Shown: positions 25,920 through 34,820 of the stretch, piece after piece
Layout of the letters: every line of letters begins with the position of its first letter
Numbering within the stretch: position 1 is the first letter of the stretch
Assembly: GCA_017619375.1 (NCBI GenBank)
Contig: JAFZSL010000018.1
Location: 1-37,745, forward strand
DNA from: Prevotella sp.
Lineage (GTDB): Bacteria; Bacteroidota; Bacteroidia; Bacteroidales; Bacteroidaceae
Length of the DNA: 37,745 nt
Direction of reading: 5' to 3'
Position numbers and translations under genes: made by a program
Notes under the pieces: model-generated
What the model saw: the letters and a program-made list of their open reading frames with translations, nothing else
What the model was told of the DNA's origin: nothing
Databases searched by the model: none

Positions 25920-27587
25920 ATGGGATTCGTCGATAAATTGAAGTATCGTCTTTCAGCTGTTCATTTAAAGCATGTATGCAAAAGGCTGAGCTACTTTTAT
26001 AGATATGAGGTAATAAAAAGGAAGCGCATCCGCCTGGCCGTGCTGGGCACAACCTCCAGTGGCAAGAGTTTCTTGTTGAAAGACATCATTTCCTCCTTGC
26101 AGAATATGTGTGCCAACTTTCATGATTTGGAAACAGCGCTTCAGCCATATAGCAATATTTACAGCTATAAACCAGACCAAAAGGGTGGCAATGGTGGAAC
26201 GCCCCTTTATGCATGCCGGCAAGATGACCATTATGGGGCTACTGTCAAACATAACAACCCCAATCATGATGAATATGACATCGACTTCCTCAACATCCCT
26301 GGCGAAATTTTCGAAGTCCCCAAAGATGGCTCAATATCCAGGTTGTATGCATATAACGTTTTGAGAGACCAACTCAAAAAGGCGGGAAGGGTGTTCGTCG
26401 TCAAATTGTGGATGCGAGAGGATACGGAAGAGGAGGTCTGGATTGTGGAATATGTGCATGGGGCAACCAGTGACACCCAAAGTGCCAACGACGATACGCT
26501 TATGTCTTTCAAGAATTGGACCAAGTTGTTTAAAGATTTGAATGACTATAGATTCAAACCTGTCAAGGGGTCGGAAAGGAAAATAAGCGGTGCCTATCTG
26601 CTCAAGCATTTCTTTGAATACGACACTGATTCAGCTATCGACAGCATAGGGGAGTGGATAAAAGCTAATGGCAAGGATAAATTGGGGTTTGACAAGACCG
26701 ATTTTTCCACAACCGGTATTGATAGGAGCTTCGTATTCTTCCAGTATTGCTCTTTAGCCACTGACATCGTGGTTTGTGACAGAATTTTCGCCAATGCAAA
26801 GGACAATTTGACGCAGATGCCGTTCGAAGACTTGGTCAATGGTCTTAACGCCTTCATCAAGGATAGCAGTGAGAGTGATAGCCTACATGTATACCTTGCT
26901 TTCCGGAATGTGGACTTCATCATGGATGCGCATGAGGATACATACAAGATGCTCAACGAAAGAACTTTGGCTGAAATGCCTGATATGGAGCGTCATAACG
27001 CCATCTACTCGCTATTTGCTTATGCCATGCAGCATTACTTGGACCCTACTTTGAATGTCCAAAAAAGAATCGCTGCATTCTTGGGCATTCCTGAGGACAA
27101 GTTCCAGTCAGACGGGACTCAGGCAGTCACGCCTGATGGTATCACTACTGATGTCGACTTGCTGCTACAAGCGCTCGTGGATCCAAAAGGTGGAAGTGGC
27201 TACCTGACTGTCGTCCCAGGTCTAAAAGAACACATATCTAGTCGATTGGGTAGTCTAAAGTTAGGCTTCAAGGGTTTGCTCAACAAAACCCAGTTCAAAC
27301 CGATGGATGAGACAAAACCGACGGGGAGAATAGTTCCCCATGTATATTTCTCTTGCACACCCATCACGAGCGAATATGATATTTACCACAATTATGTTGA
27401 TGAAAAAAACGGTACGTCCTCAGATTTCAAAAAAACAAAGAATGGCGATGATTATTATTTCAAAGACCTGGAGGCCAACAAACTTTGTTTTGGAACTTTC
27501 CAGTTGACCATGGACATCCTTGCACAGCATCAATTGGGTAATATCAAAGTGGGAGGGTTGCTGAGAATCATGCAGAACAAAGTTTGA
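25920..27587 (+). CDS. P-loop GTPase-like protein, paralogue A (555 aa)
   Basis: A soluble protein with Walker A GTTSSGKS (43-50) near the N-terminus and an unusual switch II motif IDFLNIPGE (121-129), where Asn-Ile-Pro-Gly-Glu stands in for the canonical DTPG. It shares an ordered motif set with the next gene: YACRxDxHY (98-105), FLNIPGExF, ATDxVxCD, YLAFRxVD, PHVYFxxTPI and LCxGxxQLxxDIL. No clean NKxD is seen; FRNVD in the YLAFR motif may fill the G4 position. This resembles the 'double-GTPase' (DO-GTPase) families of GTPase-associated conflict systems (from memory, needs a profile search). It starts 54 nt after the SEDS-like gene, and its stop overlaps a TTG in the next gene's frame. Confidence 0.75.
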   Translation: MGFVDKLKYRLSAVHLKHVCKRLSYFYRYEVIKRKRIRLAVLGTTSSGKSFLLKDIISSLQNMCANFHDLETALQPYSNIYSYKPDQKGGNGGTPLYACRQDDHYGATVKHNNPNHDEYDIDFLNIPGEIFEVPKDGSISRLYAYNVLRDQLKKAGRVFVVKLWMREDTEEEVWIVEYVHGATSDTQSANDDTLMSFKNWTKLFKDLNDYRFKPVKGSERKISGAYLLKHFFEYDTDSAIDSIGEWIKANGKDKLGFDKTDFSTTGIDRSFVFFQYCSLATDIVVCDRIFANAKDNLTQMPFEDLVNGLNAFIKDSSESDSLHVYLAFRNVDFIMDAHEDTYKMLNERTLAEMPDMERHNAIYSLFAYAMQHYLDPTLNVQKRIAAFLGIPEDKFQSDGTQAVTPDGITTDVDLLLQALVDPKGGSGYLTVVPGLKEHISSRLGSLKLGFKGLLNKTQFKPMDETKPTGRIVPHVYFSCTPITSEYDIYHNYVDEKNGTSSDFKKTKNGDDYYFKDLEANKLCFGTFQLTMDILAQHQLGNIKVGGLLRIMQNKV

Positions 27588-27598
27588 AACATACAGTG

Positions 27599-29059
27599 AT
27601 GGCAGGTATGAATAAAAGCATCAGAATAGCGGTGATAGGGGAGACGGCAAGCGGAAAGAGCTATCTCCTCTACGACCTCATCCATGCTTTCGAATTGTTG
27701 GGGTATGTACCGGAACAGTTGCCACTGAGTTTCCCGCATGGTAGTTTCGGCACCTACTTTTATGACACTTTCAACAGCAAGACCGGAGGCATGCGAGGAA
27801 CTGAGCGCTATGCATGCCGACCCGACAACCACTATGCAGCATGGCTCTCGAAAGGGAGATTCGGCCGGCGATTGGAGGTGGACTTCCTCAATATCCCGGG
27901 GGAGATGTTCAACTTGGGTGAAGAGGTGTTGCAAAAGTTCTTTGATCTCAGGCAACACATCGAAAAACGGGACAAGGGAGTTTTCTTCCTCTCCGTATGG
28001 CGAAATGCCGCGGGAAAGGAAATCCGGCTGATTGTTTACAAAGGACTCGATTTGGCCAATGGCAATATAATCAAACCTGAGAGCAGTTCCCGCTTTGGAA
28101 ACTATATCGGATGGGAACACTTGCGATACGAACTCCAAGAGGGCCGTTTCAAGGAGGCGAGCCGCAAACCTGTCAGCGGAAGGTATATGCTCTCCCACCT
28201 GAGGGAACTGCAGACCGACTCCGTGCTGCTCACCATCAAGGATAGTTGGAATGCAATAGTCTCATTGCAACAGCAAGATCAAAAGATGTTGCTTAAAGAC
28301 TATGTGCAAGTGCTCTTCTATTTCTATCCCCTCGTCTATTGCCAGCAAGCCACCGACTTGGTCATTTGCGACAATCTCGTCCACGGCTCGAGTGCGGGGA
28401 ATCTGGCGAAGAATGTGGCGTATTTCATGAGTGAGGGAAAACGGAGGCCGAATGCCTATCTGGCTTTCAGAGGAGTAGACAAGGCATTTGTCAACTTTCC
28501 GGGAAACAAGGGCTCGCAAATCCTCTCCCTCATCAGTTCCGATGCCTCTTTGCGAAACAAGATCTACGAATGGATGATGGATGACATACAGGGGCAACTC
28601 GAGAAAAATACATTTGGCAACATGGCAAGGTTGCCGGATGAATGGGTGCAACATACCCGTCAGAGCTTTGGTCCTTCACCGGGAAATGGTTTTTGGCATC
28701 TCCTCAATGAAACGATGGTGGAGGGCCCCTTGGAACGTTTGCTGGCGCACAAGAAGACACCTGGTGAGTTGCTGCAGGAGTCGGGAAAACGGTTGCCGCC
28801 ACACGTTTATTTCACGGCCACGCCAATTGATGCCGCTTTCCGCGTCTACAAGAATGACGAGGTTGACGTCACCAGGTTCTACTGGGAGGATGGTGGACGG
28901 ATGAAAGTGTTTACGCAGGAGGTCAACAGCGGCCGTGAGCAGCATTTATGCCTGGGGAGCTACCAGTTGCTCACAGACATCCTGTGGCAGAACGGCATCA
29001 GTTCGGATGGATTGCGCCAACGTGGCGAACATTTACTATATATGCAAAGTAAAATGTAA
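27599..29059 (+). CDS. P-loop GTPase-like protein, paralogue B (486 aa)
   Basis: A paralogue of the preceding protein: Walker A GETASGKS (14-21), YACRPDNHY (71-79), VDFLNIPGE (94-102), ATDLVICD, YLAFRGVD, PHVYFTATPI and LCLGSYQLLTDIL. The shared motifs in the same order show an old tandem duplication that has since diverged. No canonical NKxD is visible. The start is uncertain: a TTG at 27584 overlaps the previous stop (TTGA), with ATGs at 27599 and 27608; the first ATG is used here. The next gene follows 17 nt after the stop. The two paralogues probably form a heteromeric nucleotide switch. Effector and partners are inferred from neighbours only. Confidence 0.75.
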   Translation: MAGMNKSIRIAVIGETASGKSYLLYDLIHAFELLGYVPEQLPLSFPHGSFGTYFYDTFNSKTGGMRGTERYACRPDNHYAAWLSKGRFGRRLEVDFLNIPGEMFNLGEEVLQKFFDLRQHIEKRDKGVFFLSVWRNAAGKEIRLIVYKGLDLANGNIIKPESSSRFGNYIGWEHLRYELQEGRFKEASRKPVSGRYMLSHLRELQTDSVLLTIKDSWNAIVSLQQQDQKMLLKDYVQVLFYFYPLVYCQQATDLVICDNLVHGSSAGNLAKNVAYFMSEGKRRPNAYLAFRGVDKAFVNFPGNKGSQILSLISSDASLRNKIYEWMMDDIQGQLEKNTFGNMARLPDEWVQHTRQSFGPSPGNGFWHLLNETMVEGPLERLLAHKKTPGELLQESGKRLPPHVYFTATPIDAAFRVYKNDEVDVTRFYWEDGGRMKVFTQEVNSGREQHLCLGSYQLLTDILWQNGISSDGLRQRGEHLLYMQSKM

Positions 29060-29076
29060 AAGATAATGTTTTTCAT

Positions 29077-31788
29077 ATGATAAAGACAATCAACATATCT
29101 AAATACGCATCTGGCTCGTGGCCTGACCGCATAGGCGACACAACGTTGTTCTACTCGGAGAACTATACGCACCATGCCAGTGACTTGAGCGGCCTGTTTC
29201 TCGACAACCCACCAGTACTCTCCTCCAAGCATGCCTCTCTGGTGTGGAAATACAATGCAGATGTAGACCGCTACATCCTCATCCATGTGCAGGGGTCGCA
29301 TGTCGTGAGCAGGGCGCTGGGGCGCATCTATCCTTTCCGCGCGGGCTATGAGGTGAGTCGTGACGGGATGAATGCCATCGGGTTTGCCATCACTTCCTTC
29401 ATGCAGGCCGTTCCAAGGATTGATGCCATGCCTGTGGGACGCGTGGTGGAAGCCACGGACGTTGATGTAAGGCAGACGAAGCCAACAGAGGAGGAGCGCA
29501 ACTTTGCCACGCATGTCATGGCTGCCTTGGCCGAGGGCAAGACTTTGTTTGTCGCGCTCGACAATGTCGGGGAACAATATTTTTGCGATGGCGTGTTCAA
29601 GGGAGAGTTCCAGATCCTGACAGGGGCGATGGATGCGCTGCCCGTCAACTTGCGGAGATACGTCTCTTTCGGCTTCTGTGTCGACGAGCATTTTGCCAAT
29701 GTGTTGGATGGTGTGCTTGTCGTTGTCTATGACAAGGCGAGTCAATTGTTGCCTCCTGCTGATGCCTTGTCGTTGACATGGAAGGAGGCTCTCGCCCGTC
29801 CGGCACAAATCAGCAATGAAAAGAGAGAGCAGCTGCAAACCATCCATTTGCCAGGGGAAAATGAACCTTTGCTGACCAATGAACAGTTGAGAAGGGCCTT
29901 CAAGGTGGCCGCCATGCCTGTGGAGAAGCTGCTGGATGGCGACTGGGCCATCTGGCGTGCACTGGGGAATGGATTCGAACTGCTCCAAACGCAGGGATGG
30001 AAGTCTTTCAAACGTTTCCATGCACAAATGGATGATGAGACAAAGGTGGCTTACGCTCGCTGGGCGTGCAACGCTTCGCTGGATTGGACGACTGAAGGCT
30101 TTACTGAAGACATGTTCAACCTCATGGATTACAAGGAAGAAGATGTGACCAAGCTGCAGAAAAAGGCTTTGTCGGAATATTTGAAAGAAGGACGTTACTC
30201 CTTCCTTTTCCAAAACGGGATGAACGATGAGGTGAAGCAAATGCTCGACGGCAATTTTGTAAGGTCGTTGCAACTCAACGATGCGCAACAGGTCATCGAC
30301 TGGTATCATATCTTCAAACGCTTTGAGTGCGATGGAAACAGTGGCGTGAAGGTTGCTTTCGGCAAGTTGTTCGGAGATTTGGTCGTACCCAAACTCAAGT
30401 CGATGAAGAAGGTGGTGGAATGCATGAGGAGATATCCTTTCATTCCCGTCGATTATTTCAACCCGCCCAAGGATGTCGCCCTGCTCGGTGAAGTCAAGGA
30501 CTTGAAACCCGCCTACAGGGAATTGGTGGAGCAATGGGTGAGCGAGGCCGCATCGGCTTTTTCATTCGGTGACATCGGAATGCTGATGAAGGCTTTCGAC
30601 AGGGTGCTGGCAGCTTCAAAGGATGAGGGACGCTCGCCCGAGCAGATGGCACTGGAACATGTCGATGAGAGTGAACTCATCTCGTTGCTGGCTGTGGGAA
30701 AGGAGAGCGAGGTGGTCGACAACTGTGAGAGATTGCTGAAGATGGCCCGCAAATTGCCCAAAGTGTGGGACGATTTCGTGAGAGACACCTTGCTCCCCGC
30801 AGTGCAGCATGTGCTGGTAGGTGGGAAGAAAGGACAGGGTGGCCTGCAGTCGTTGAGCAAGGAGGCACTCCTCGATGTGAGCAAATGGCCCAAGATTGCC
30901 GAACTGAACAAGACACACCCCTGGGTGTTCAATGTGGTGGCGGAACGGCTCAAGACACTTTTCGATTCGACCTCGTCGAAACTGGGTGGAGAAATCAAAG
31001 AGCAGTTCATTTATGCCACATCGCTCAAGGAGGAGAAAAAGAGAAAGGATGAGGAGAAGGACGGCAAATCCATCAAATACAAGAAAGATGCCAAGAAAGC
31101 GTATCCCATCATTAGTTTATATATATCGACCATAAAAAAAAGCAACAAGAAAATGTCAAAAGAGTTGGAGCATCTGTTTCGTGACCTTAGGAAAAAGACA
31201 CGCAACTGGAGAATAATAGGACTGATAGCCGGGATTTCCATTGCTGTCATCTTCGCCTTCGGAGGCTTGATGGCGGGAAAATACCTGTTCGGCAACGCCC
31301 AACAACAGGAAGAGGGCGGAATCGCCATCTTATGGGAGGGTGACAAAAGCAGCAACTTGATGAGCCGGTTGGCATGTCTGGCCGATTGGGACAGTGTCAG
31401 CAAGGTGAAAGTGGACACCCTCGAGGTGCCACACCTCAAGTTTGTGAAAACCGCCGACTTGAGACCCCTCAGCAAAGCTTATTACAATAAGTTGCCCGAA
31501 GTACTTGACACGGCCGTGGTAAGGGCTTTTCTGTTCAACAAAAAAGGTGAAATGGAGGGGAAAATGGACTCGCTCTACGTGAATGAAGGTAATCCGCTGA
31601 TAGAAAGCATCTTTGATAAGCCATACCGCATCAAGGATGTCACCATCAATGGCAAGACCTTTGATATTCCCAATGACAAGATCTTGGGCAAGGACACGTT
31701 GATGAGCACCAAGGATGCCAAGTATTACCTCTCCTTGGTGAATTTCCTGTCAAAGGAACTGCCCGACTCCGTGTCTTTCGCATATTGA
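29077..31788 (+). CDS. GAP1-like GTPase-associated protein with C-terminal membrane anchor (903 aa)
   Basis: Residues 1-220 resemble the N-terminal domain of GTPase-associated protein 1 (segments such as 'DLSGLFLDNP', 'GRIYPFRAGYEVSRDG' and 'MDALPVNLRRYVSFGF'). A long helical middle (about 230-640) follows, then a Lys/Glu-rich stretch (646-680), one transmembrane helix at about 713-738 (IIGLIAGISIAVIFAFGGLMAGKYLF) and an exported C-terminal domain of about 165 residues. The bulk therefore lies in the cytoplasm with the GTPases, while the tail reaches the site of wall synthesis. GAP1 proteins are known as constant partners of DO-GTPases (from memory). No protease or nuclease motif was found. 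It may link GTPase state to the SEDS/PBP pair (inference). Confidence 0.7.
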   Translation: MIKTINISKYASGSWPDRIGDTTLFYSENYTHHASDLSGLFLDNPPVLSSKHASLVWKYNADVDRYILIHVQGSHVVSRALGRIYPFRAGYEVSRDGMNAIGFAITSFMQAVPRIDAMPVGRVVEATDVDVRQTKPTEEERNFATHVMAALAEGKTLFVALDNVGEQYFCDGVFKGEFQILTGAMDALPVNLRRYVSFGFCVDEHFANVLDGVLVVVYDKASQLLPPADALSLTWKEALARPAQISNEKREQLQTIHLPGENEPLLTNEQLRRAFKVAAMPVEKLLDGDWAIWRALGNGFELLQTQGWKSFKRFHAQMDDETKVAYARWACNASLDWTTEGFTEDMFNLMDYKEEDVTKLQKKALSEYLKEGRYSFLFQNGMNDEVKQMLDGNFVRSLQLNDAQQVIDWYHIFKRFECDGNSGVKVAFGKLFGDLVVPKLKSMKKVVECMRRYPFIPVDYFNPPKDVALLGEVKDLKPAYRELVEQWVSEAASAFSFGDIGMLMKAFDRVLAASKDEGRSPEQMALEHVDESELISLLAVGKESEVVDNCERLLKMARKLPKVWDDFVRDTLLPAVQHVLVGGKKGQGGLQSLSKEALLDVSKWPKIAELNKTHPWVFNVVAERLKTLFDSTSSKLGGEIKEQFIYATSLKEEKKRKDEEKDGKSIKYKKDAKKAYPIISLYISTIKKSNKKMSKELEHLFRDLRKKTRNWRIIGLIAGISIAVIFAFGGLMAGKYLFGNAQQQEEGGIAILWEGDKSSNLMSRLACLADWDSVSKVKVDTLEVPHLKFVKTADLRPLSKAYYNKLPEVLDTAVVRAFLFNKKGEMEGKMDSLYVNEGNPLIESIFDKPYRIKDVTINGKTFDIPNDKILGKDTLMSTKDAKYYLSLVNFLSKELPDSVSFAY

Positions 31789-31820
31789 CACTTTTTGAAA
31801 AAACTTAAAATGACAAGGAT

Positions 31821-34553
31821 ATGGAGGAACCAAGAATAGAGTCAAGGATACTCGGAGACGGTGAAATCAAGCTTAGGCCTTTTTTCGTGGCAGGATTGCC
31901 TGTGCTCGTCTTGTTGGCGGCACTCGTCTTTTCTTTCACGAAAGGATGTACGCCGTTGGGAAAGGCGGGTGCCGGAAAACGCTACAACCCGGCGGAGAAA
32001 GTGGGGGAGGACGAGGGCTTTGTGGGCAAGGCCAACGTGTTGCTACGCGAATTGGTGGCAGATGTCGATGAGTCGGTGAGGGCCACTTGCCTCGACAGCC
32101 TCAACAAACGTTACCGTGCGTTGGAATTCGGCCTTCCCTACGGTGAAGAGCACAAACCTTATATCGAGGCTTCCGACCTGAGATTGGTGGCCATACACCC
32201 AGAGAGAATCAAAAGCGAGAAGTTAAGGACTTTCTATTTCAACAGCCGATTGCCGCAGTTGCTGAAACGACAGAGCGAACAACTCGACGAAACCTATTTC
32301 AGGATACGTTTCAAAGGAGACAGCATCAGGCTTAGCCATGTCAGGCCTATCGATTTGCAATACATACAATTGGTGCCTTCCATGTTCAAGGTCGCGCTTG
32401 CTAAGAATCCATGGACAGGGGCTGTCTATGGGGCGCCCAACTGCTTGTTCACAGACACCAACACGGTGTTTCTCACCTATGGCAACAGCGTGCTGCCACT
32501 GCACAACGAAGAGAGGCTTATACGAGACAATCCTCTGAATTTCCATGCGTTGATGAGCGAGGGCAAACTCATAGGCATGAGTGGACCGATAGATTACTAT
32601 GACTATTACCTGCGTGCTTTCAAGAATGGGGGAGGGCACAGCATCAACATCGACTTGAGAGACCAACTCGACTCCAGGGGTCAGGCCGAGTTCCTCCTTT
32701 GCTATTCCCACGATACGCTAATCATCTCACACAACACCAACCTCGTCGTGGTGGGCGAGGGTAATGCAAAAGCTTTCCAAAAACCGAAGACGGGAAGCCA
32801 AAGGGCTGATAAAATACCTCTTGTCGATGGCATGAAATTGCTGGTGTATGACGATGAGGATAGGAAGTTGGGAGAGTTTGTCATACAAAGAAAGGACCCT
32901 TCGCGATTGCTCTCATGCTTGGTGCAGTCGAACATGGGACAAAGCCGATTCTTCATCGACCCGGCACAGACCGACCTCTTCACGCAGCAAATGCTCAGGG
33001 GATTGTCAAGGCACCTCTCCAATCGTGACAATGTCGAGAAGGTGGAACTGTCCATCGACCCCATGCTGTCAAAGATGTTGGAACAGGAAATAGTGCAATA
33101 TCTGCATTCCCTGCAGGGTAACATCAGAAACAACAAACCCCAAAGTCAAATCAAGGAACAATATGACATGTCGGTCACTGTCATGGACATGGCCACAGGA
33201 CAGGTGCTCGCCACTCCCTTCTACACCTCGTTGTTCGACTATGAAGACATGCCGGAGAATATGAAGATGACAGCACGCAACACCTCGCTTTCCAGACGCT
33301 CCGTGGGGTCTGTGTTCAAGCCACTCGTGGCTTTGCCATCGGTTCTCACCAATCCCAATCTATTGGATATGAACACCTCCAGCCCGAGGAGATATGAAGG
33401 GCCGAAGGACTGGAAGGACCGAAATGCAATAGTCAATTTCTTTGGCCGACAAACCAAGGTGTGGGCAAGGAAAAGTTCAAGCCATTGGGGAGGATGCAAT
33501 TTCACCACATTCTTTTCTCGTTCCGACGACGTCTATCCTGTGGCATTGGCTGCCTTGGCCATGACCAATCAACGGCTGGATGCCTCCGTAACAACACTTC
33601 CCGTAGATGGGGACAACAATTTCTTTACATTGAACAATGGGTTGCTGGCGTTCAGGAAGGCGGAAGACCCCCGTACGGTCAACCAGCGTAACCGATATTT
33701 CACCGACTGGCTGTCATACCTTTATGACACCAGTTATGATGACATTAATGTTTGCGACCTCAATCTCTTCAACGGACTGTTCGCCAACGAATCTCTCGAT
33801 GCAGAGCAAAAACAGTTCGGATTGGAGGAAATTGCGCCGGAGTACACCAACCTTCGACTCGAACGGTTCTATGACGGGGATGACTTCCACGACAGATTGG
33901 TGCCATGGACATTGGGGCAGGGTGACAACATGTGGAACTGTGTCAAGTTGGCAGAGGCTTGGTGCCGGATGATTGGCAAGAGGGCCGTGCACGCTTCTTT
34001 CATTAAGCAGCGTGGCGATACTCTCCCCTCACTTGTTCAGTCGGGTGCGGAATATCCGGGATGTGTGTTGGGGCAGAGGTCGGTTGGGGCCATCAACAAC
34101 ACATGGAATGCTTTCCTTGACAAACTGCATGACGCGCAACAAGACGGTACGCTGCTGCCGCCTATGCGCAACAAGGTGAGAAGCCTTAACGATAGTGAGA
34201 ATGCCCATTTGACCCTCTTTGCCAAAACCGGCACGCCAGACCCATATATCCGCTATGAATTCCCCATGCTGGGTGGTAACAATAGGTATGTCGATATCGG
34301 CATGTATGCTTTCGTTCTTATGGACAACAACCAGTATACCAACAACATCCTGCGCAATCGACCAGGAAAAGGAGTGGCCTGCGTAGTGCGAATCACAAGG
34401 TCGTATCAGTGCAACAACTGCAGCCCGGGACAACAATGCAAAAGATGTGAAAGTTTTTTGGGCTTGCAATCCAGCCACGCGCGCGAATTCTTCAGCGCTC
34501 CGTCCTCAACACGCTTGCAGAAACTCTACGAGATGACGAAGGACTATTATTAG
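31821..34553 (+). CDS. class B penicillin-binding-protein-like transpeptidase (910 aa)
   Basis: One N-terminal helix (about 20-41) and a ~380-residue exported region precede a transpeptidase domain. Signs of the PBP fold: 'VELSIDPMLSKMLEQEIVQYL', 'VTVMDMATGQVLATPFY', the SxxK motif S497-V-F-K500 in RRSVGSVFKPLVAL, 'PWTLGQGDNMWNCVKLAEAW' (matching GQG...TPLQMA) and K802-T-G-T in LFAKTGTP. The usual SxN appears as S568-D569-D570, Asp replacing Asn. After the domain comes an unusual Cys motif CX2CX5CX2C (864-876). The role would be crosslinking of glycan strands made by the SEDS-like protein, as in RodA-PBP2 or FtsW-FtsI. It is the last gene of the cluster. Much of the N-terminal half does not look like standard pedestal domains, and Bacteroidetes housekeeping PBP2/FtsI are shorter. 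Confidence 0.88.
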   Translation: MEEPRIESRILGDGEIKLRPFFVAGLPVLVLLAALVFSFTKGCTPLGKAGAGKRYNPAEKVGEDEGFVGKANVLLRELVADVDESVRATCLDSLNKRYRALEFGLPYGEEHKPYIEASDLRLVAIHPERIKSEKLRTFYFNSRLPQLLKRQSEQLDETYFRIRFKGDSIRLSHVRPIDLQYIQLVPSMFKVALAKNPWTGAVYGAPNCLFTDTNTVFLTYGNSVLPLHNEERLIRDNPLNFHALMSEGKLIGMSGPIDYYDYYLRAFKNGGGHSINIDLRDQLDSRGQAEFLLCYSHDTLIISHNTNLVVVGEGNAKAFQKPKTGSQRADKIPLVDGMKLLVYDDEDRKLGEFVIQRKDPSRLLSCLVQSNMGQSRFFIDPAQTDLFTQQMLRGLSRHLSNRDNVEKVELSIDPMLSKMLEQEIVQYLHSLQGNIRNNKPQSQIKEQYDMSVTVMDMATGQVLATPFYTSLFDYEDMPENMKMTARNTSLSRRSVGSVFKPLVALPSVLTNPNLLDMNTSSPRRYEGPKDWKDRNAIVNFFGRQTKVWARKSSSHWGGCNFTTFFSRSDDVYPVALAALAMTNQRLDASVTTLPVDGDNNFFTLNNGLLAFRKAEDPRTVNQRNRYFTDWLSYLYDTSYDDINVCDLNLFNGLFANESLDAEQKQFGLEEIAPEYTNLRLERFYDGDDFHDRLVPWTLGQGDNMWNCVKLAEAWCRMIGKRAVHASFIKQRGDTLPSLVQSGAEYPGCVLGQRSVGAINNTWNAFLDKLHDAQQDGTLLPPMRNKVRSLNDSENAHLTLFAKTGTPDPYIRYEFPMLGGNNRYVDIGMYAFVLMDNNQYTNNILRNRPGKGVACVVRITRSYQCNNCSPGQQCKRCESFLGLQSSHAREFFSAPSSTRLQKLYEMTKDYY

Positions 34554-34600
34554 ATTGAAAATTGAAAATTGAAGATTGAAGATTGAAGATTGAAGATTGG
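34554..34600. repeat. heptad ATTGAA(A/G) tandem repeat
   Basis: Six head-to-tail copies of ATTGAAR (34554-34595) and a partial copy begin directly at the PBP stop codon. More copies of the same heptad lie past the dispersed repeat at 34671-34687, and the reverse complement at 34697-34712. The heptads can thus pair with the downstream arm in more than one way. Confidence 0.85.
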
Positions 34601-34614
34601 CCTTCGGCCTAAGT

Positions 34615-34668
34615 TGCTCACGCTCGGCAGACTTCAAGCAAGCTTGGTCTGCCCTCGCTTAATCGCAA
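34615..34668. repeat. dispersed intergenic repeat, copy 2
   Basis: GCTCGGCAGAC ... GTCTGCC CTCGCTTAATCGC; it shares its order with 39-93. GGCAGAC and GTCTGCC form an internal stem around CAAGCAAGCTTG, and a short hairpin GGCCTTCGGCC precedes it at 34599-34609. It sits between two stretches of the ATTGAAG heptad. Confidence 0.65.
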
Positions 34669-34670
34669 CG

Positions 34671-34712
34671 TTGAAGATTGAAGATTGTATCGGAACAATC
34701 TTCAATCTTCAA
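34671..34712 (+). terminator. hairpin terminator of the GTPase/SEDS/PBP cluster
   Basis: A perfect 18-bp inverted repeat: TTGAAGATTGAAGATTGT (34671-34688) and ACAATCTTCAATCTTCAA (34695-34712), loop ATCGGA. It is followed by TTTCC, a poor T-run, and the stem is A/T rich, so the efficiency is uncertain. It is the only strong hairpin between the PBP gene and the next promoter. Confidence 0.5.
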
Positions 34713-34756
34713 TTTCCAGTTAGACATCACGTCTGATAACTATTTTTTCGTTTTTT

Positions 34757-34788
34757 GTTGGAACATTTGTTTTTTTATCTTATCTTTG
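34757..34788 (+). promoter_or_regulatory. promoter of the SH3-like gene
   Basis: TATCTTTG (34781-34788) matches the -7 consensus exactly. A partial -33 (GTTG, 34757-34760) lies 20 nt upstream. The leader would be about 27 nt. The gene therefore has its own transcription unit, apart from the PBP cluster. Confidence 0.65.
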
Positions 34789-34820
34789 CAAAAAGCATTT
34801 ATTAATTAATACCGACAACT

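Noticed and set aside
28960-30534. 524-aa minus-strand frame opposite the P-loop/GAP1-like genes
   Set aside because: No recognisable domain or promoter, and it spans a gene boundary on the other strand; a shadow frame.
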